DNA from: Pseudanabaena sp. Chao 1811
GTDB lineage: Bacteria; Cyanobacteriota; Cyanobacteriia; Pseudanabaenales; Pseudanabaenaceae
DNA length: 64,000 bases
Direction: 5' to 3'
NCBI RefSeq assembly: GCF_027942295.1
Contig: NZ_CP101416.1
Span: 4,636,501-4,700,500, forward strand
Shown here piece by piece: positions 63,425-64,000 of the stretch. Position 1 is the stretch's first letter, and the number at the start of each line of letters is the position of its first letter. Under the pieces are notes generated by a model. That model made no database searches. It was not told where the DNA came from and saw only the letters and a program-made list of their open reading frames with translations. The position numbers and the translations under genes are program-made.

Positions 63425-64000
63425 ATGATCGAGCCGATTGGATATATCTTGGGAACCAAAGATGCGACCCCCCTTGAGTTTTGGGTGGCGGTAAGTGATG
63501 GCAAAGTCCTACGTCTGGATGATGTCGTGCAAGTAAAAACCGATCGCCCCGATAAAAAAGGTGTCGTCAACTTCTATGGTGTCGTCGATCATGTGCGAAC
63601 TATTCATGAAGGAACCCAATTTGATACGGATACATTTCTCGTTACCACTGGCAGTATGCCCGTAAATGTCTCCTATGCCGCCCATATCCAAGTCACCCGC
63701 ATCGAGCCAGAAGAATATTTACCACCACAACCTAGCGATGCCGTCTATTTAGCCGAAGATGAGAATCTTCGCTTTGCGCTGAATTTTGATGGCATGGAGC
63801 AGCGCATCTCCGCAGGAATTATGCGAAATGGTAGTCCCGCCTATTTGAATTACGAATTTATCGATGGCACAAAGGGCGCTCATGTTAATATTTCGGGCAT
63901 ATCAGGCGTAGCGACAAAGACTTCCTTTGCCCTGTTTATTCTCCATTCCATTTTCAATTCGGCAGCACTAGGTTCTAAGAGAGCGAATACGAAGGCGCTA
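63425..64000 (+). CDS. HerA-like ATPase, N-terminal part (runs off window)
   Basis: At least 192 residues, open to the window edge. The N-terminal half looks like a HAS-barrel (IGYILGTKDATPLEFWVAVS, VVNFYGVVDHVR), and HVNISGISGVATKTSFALFI occupies the place of the HerA/DUF87 Walker A loop. HerA-type hexameric ATPases pump DNA or take part in repair and defence, often with a NurA nuclease; the partner would lie outside the window. ATG at 63425. Confidence 0.72.
   Translation, partial: MIEPIGYILGTKDATPLEFWVAVSDGKVLRLDDVVQVKTDRPDKKGVVNFYGVVDHVRTIHEGTQFDTDTFLVTTGSMPVNVSYAAHIQVTRIEPEEYLPPQPSDAVYLAEDENLRFALNFDGMEQRISAGIMRNGSPAYLNYEFIDGTKGAHVNISGISGVATKTSFALFILHSIFNSAALGSKRANTKAL

Overview
The window looks like chromosomal DNA of a cyanobacterium. 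HIP1 octamers (GCGATCGC) occur throughout, and several genes are characteristic of oxygenic phototrophs: a Flv3-type flavodiiron protein, a Psb34/ssl1498-family protein, BtpA, a CCB2/CCB4-type factor, Ccs1, DUF1816 and a VKOR-thioredoxin fusion. A Pseudanabaena-like or other early-branching filamentous genus would fit, but that is inference.

Layout. 1-9.8 kb: the 5' part of ppk1, glutathione peroxidase, a P-loop kinase, a short tsaB, rsmG, Psb34-like, Uma2, a phosphoribosyltransferase, flv3 and an HPP membrane protein. 10-13.7 kb: the minus-strand run lysA-cdaA-uppS, with cdaA and uppS overlapping by ATGA, and a CCB gene upstream. 14-18 kb: an orphan Wzc-type polysaccharide co-polymerase, and a two-domain cobalamin adenosyltransferase with a 23-codon remnant of a second copy behind it. 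18-20.1 kb: Uma2, a possible structured RNA, and a MazF-type toxin with its antitoxin. 20-31.5 kb: an Hsp70-like gene coupled to Uma2, an Asp/Asn hydroxylase, ccs1, a phosphate-binding protein, VKOR, btpA, DUF29, a LpxB-like protein, msrA and DUF1816. 31.6-41.5 kb: mrnC-rlmB, a STAS protein, gatA, an HtrA-like protease, rpmI-rplT and lpxB. 41.5-57 kb: two c-di-GMP signalling proteins, small membrane proteins, an amidase, an AEC transporter, mnmG, pilT, map and a LysM protein. 60.6-64 kb: ahcY, an ankyrin protein, a hypothetical gene and the start of a HerA-like ATPase.

The most notable region is 57.1-60.5 kb. It holds a full-length integron-type tyrosine recombinase (IntI, with the IntI-specific insertion), an upstream region of four near-40-bp direct repeats with candidate attI cores, and a divergent, tightly packed three-gene unit ending in a well-formed attC site (R''/R' and L''/L' boxes plus an extrahelical base in one arm). 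The unit contains no HIP1 octamer, unlike its surroundings. It reads as a small chromosomal integron with one large cassette; its last gene encodes a DUF6895-type protein and the other two are unrecognised.

Intergenic regions carry many near-perfect palindromes. Several belong to families with conserved outer ends and a central stem that varies in sequence but keeps its pairing. Some follow stop codons directly and could also act as terminators. No tRNA, rRNA or CRISPR array was seen. All calls are from reading the sequence only; no database search was run.
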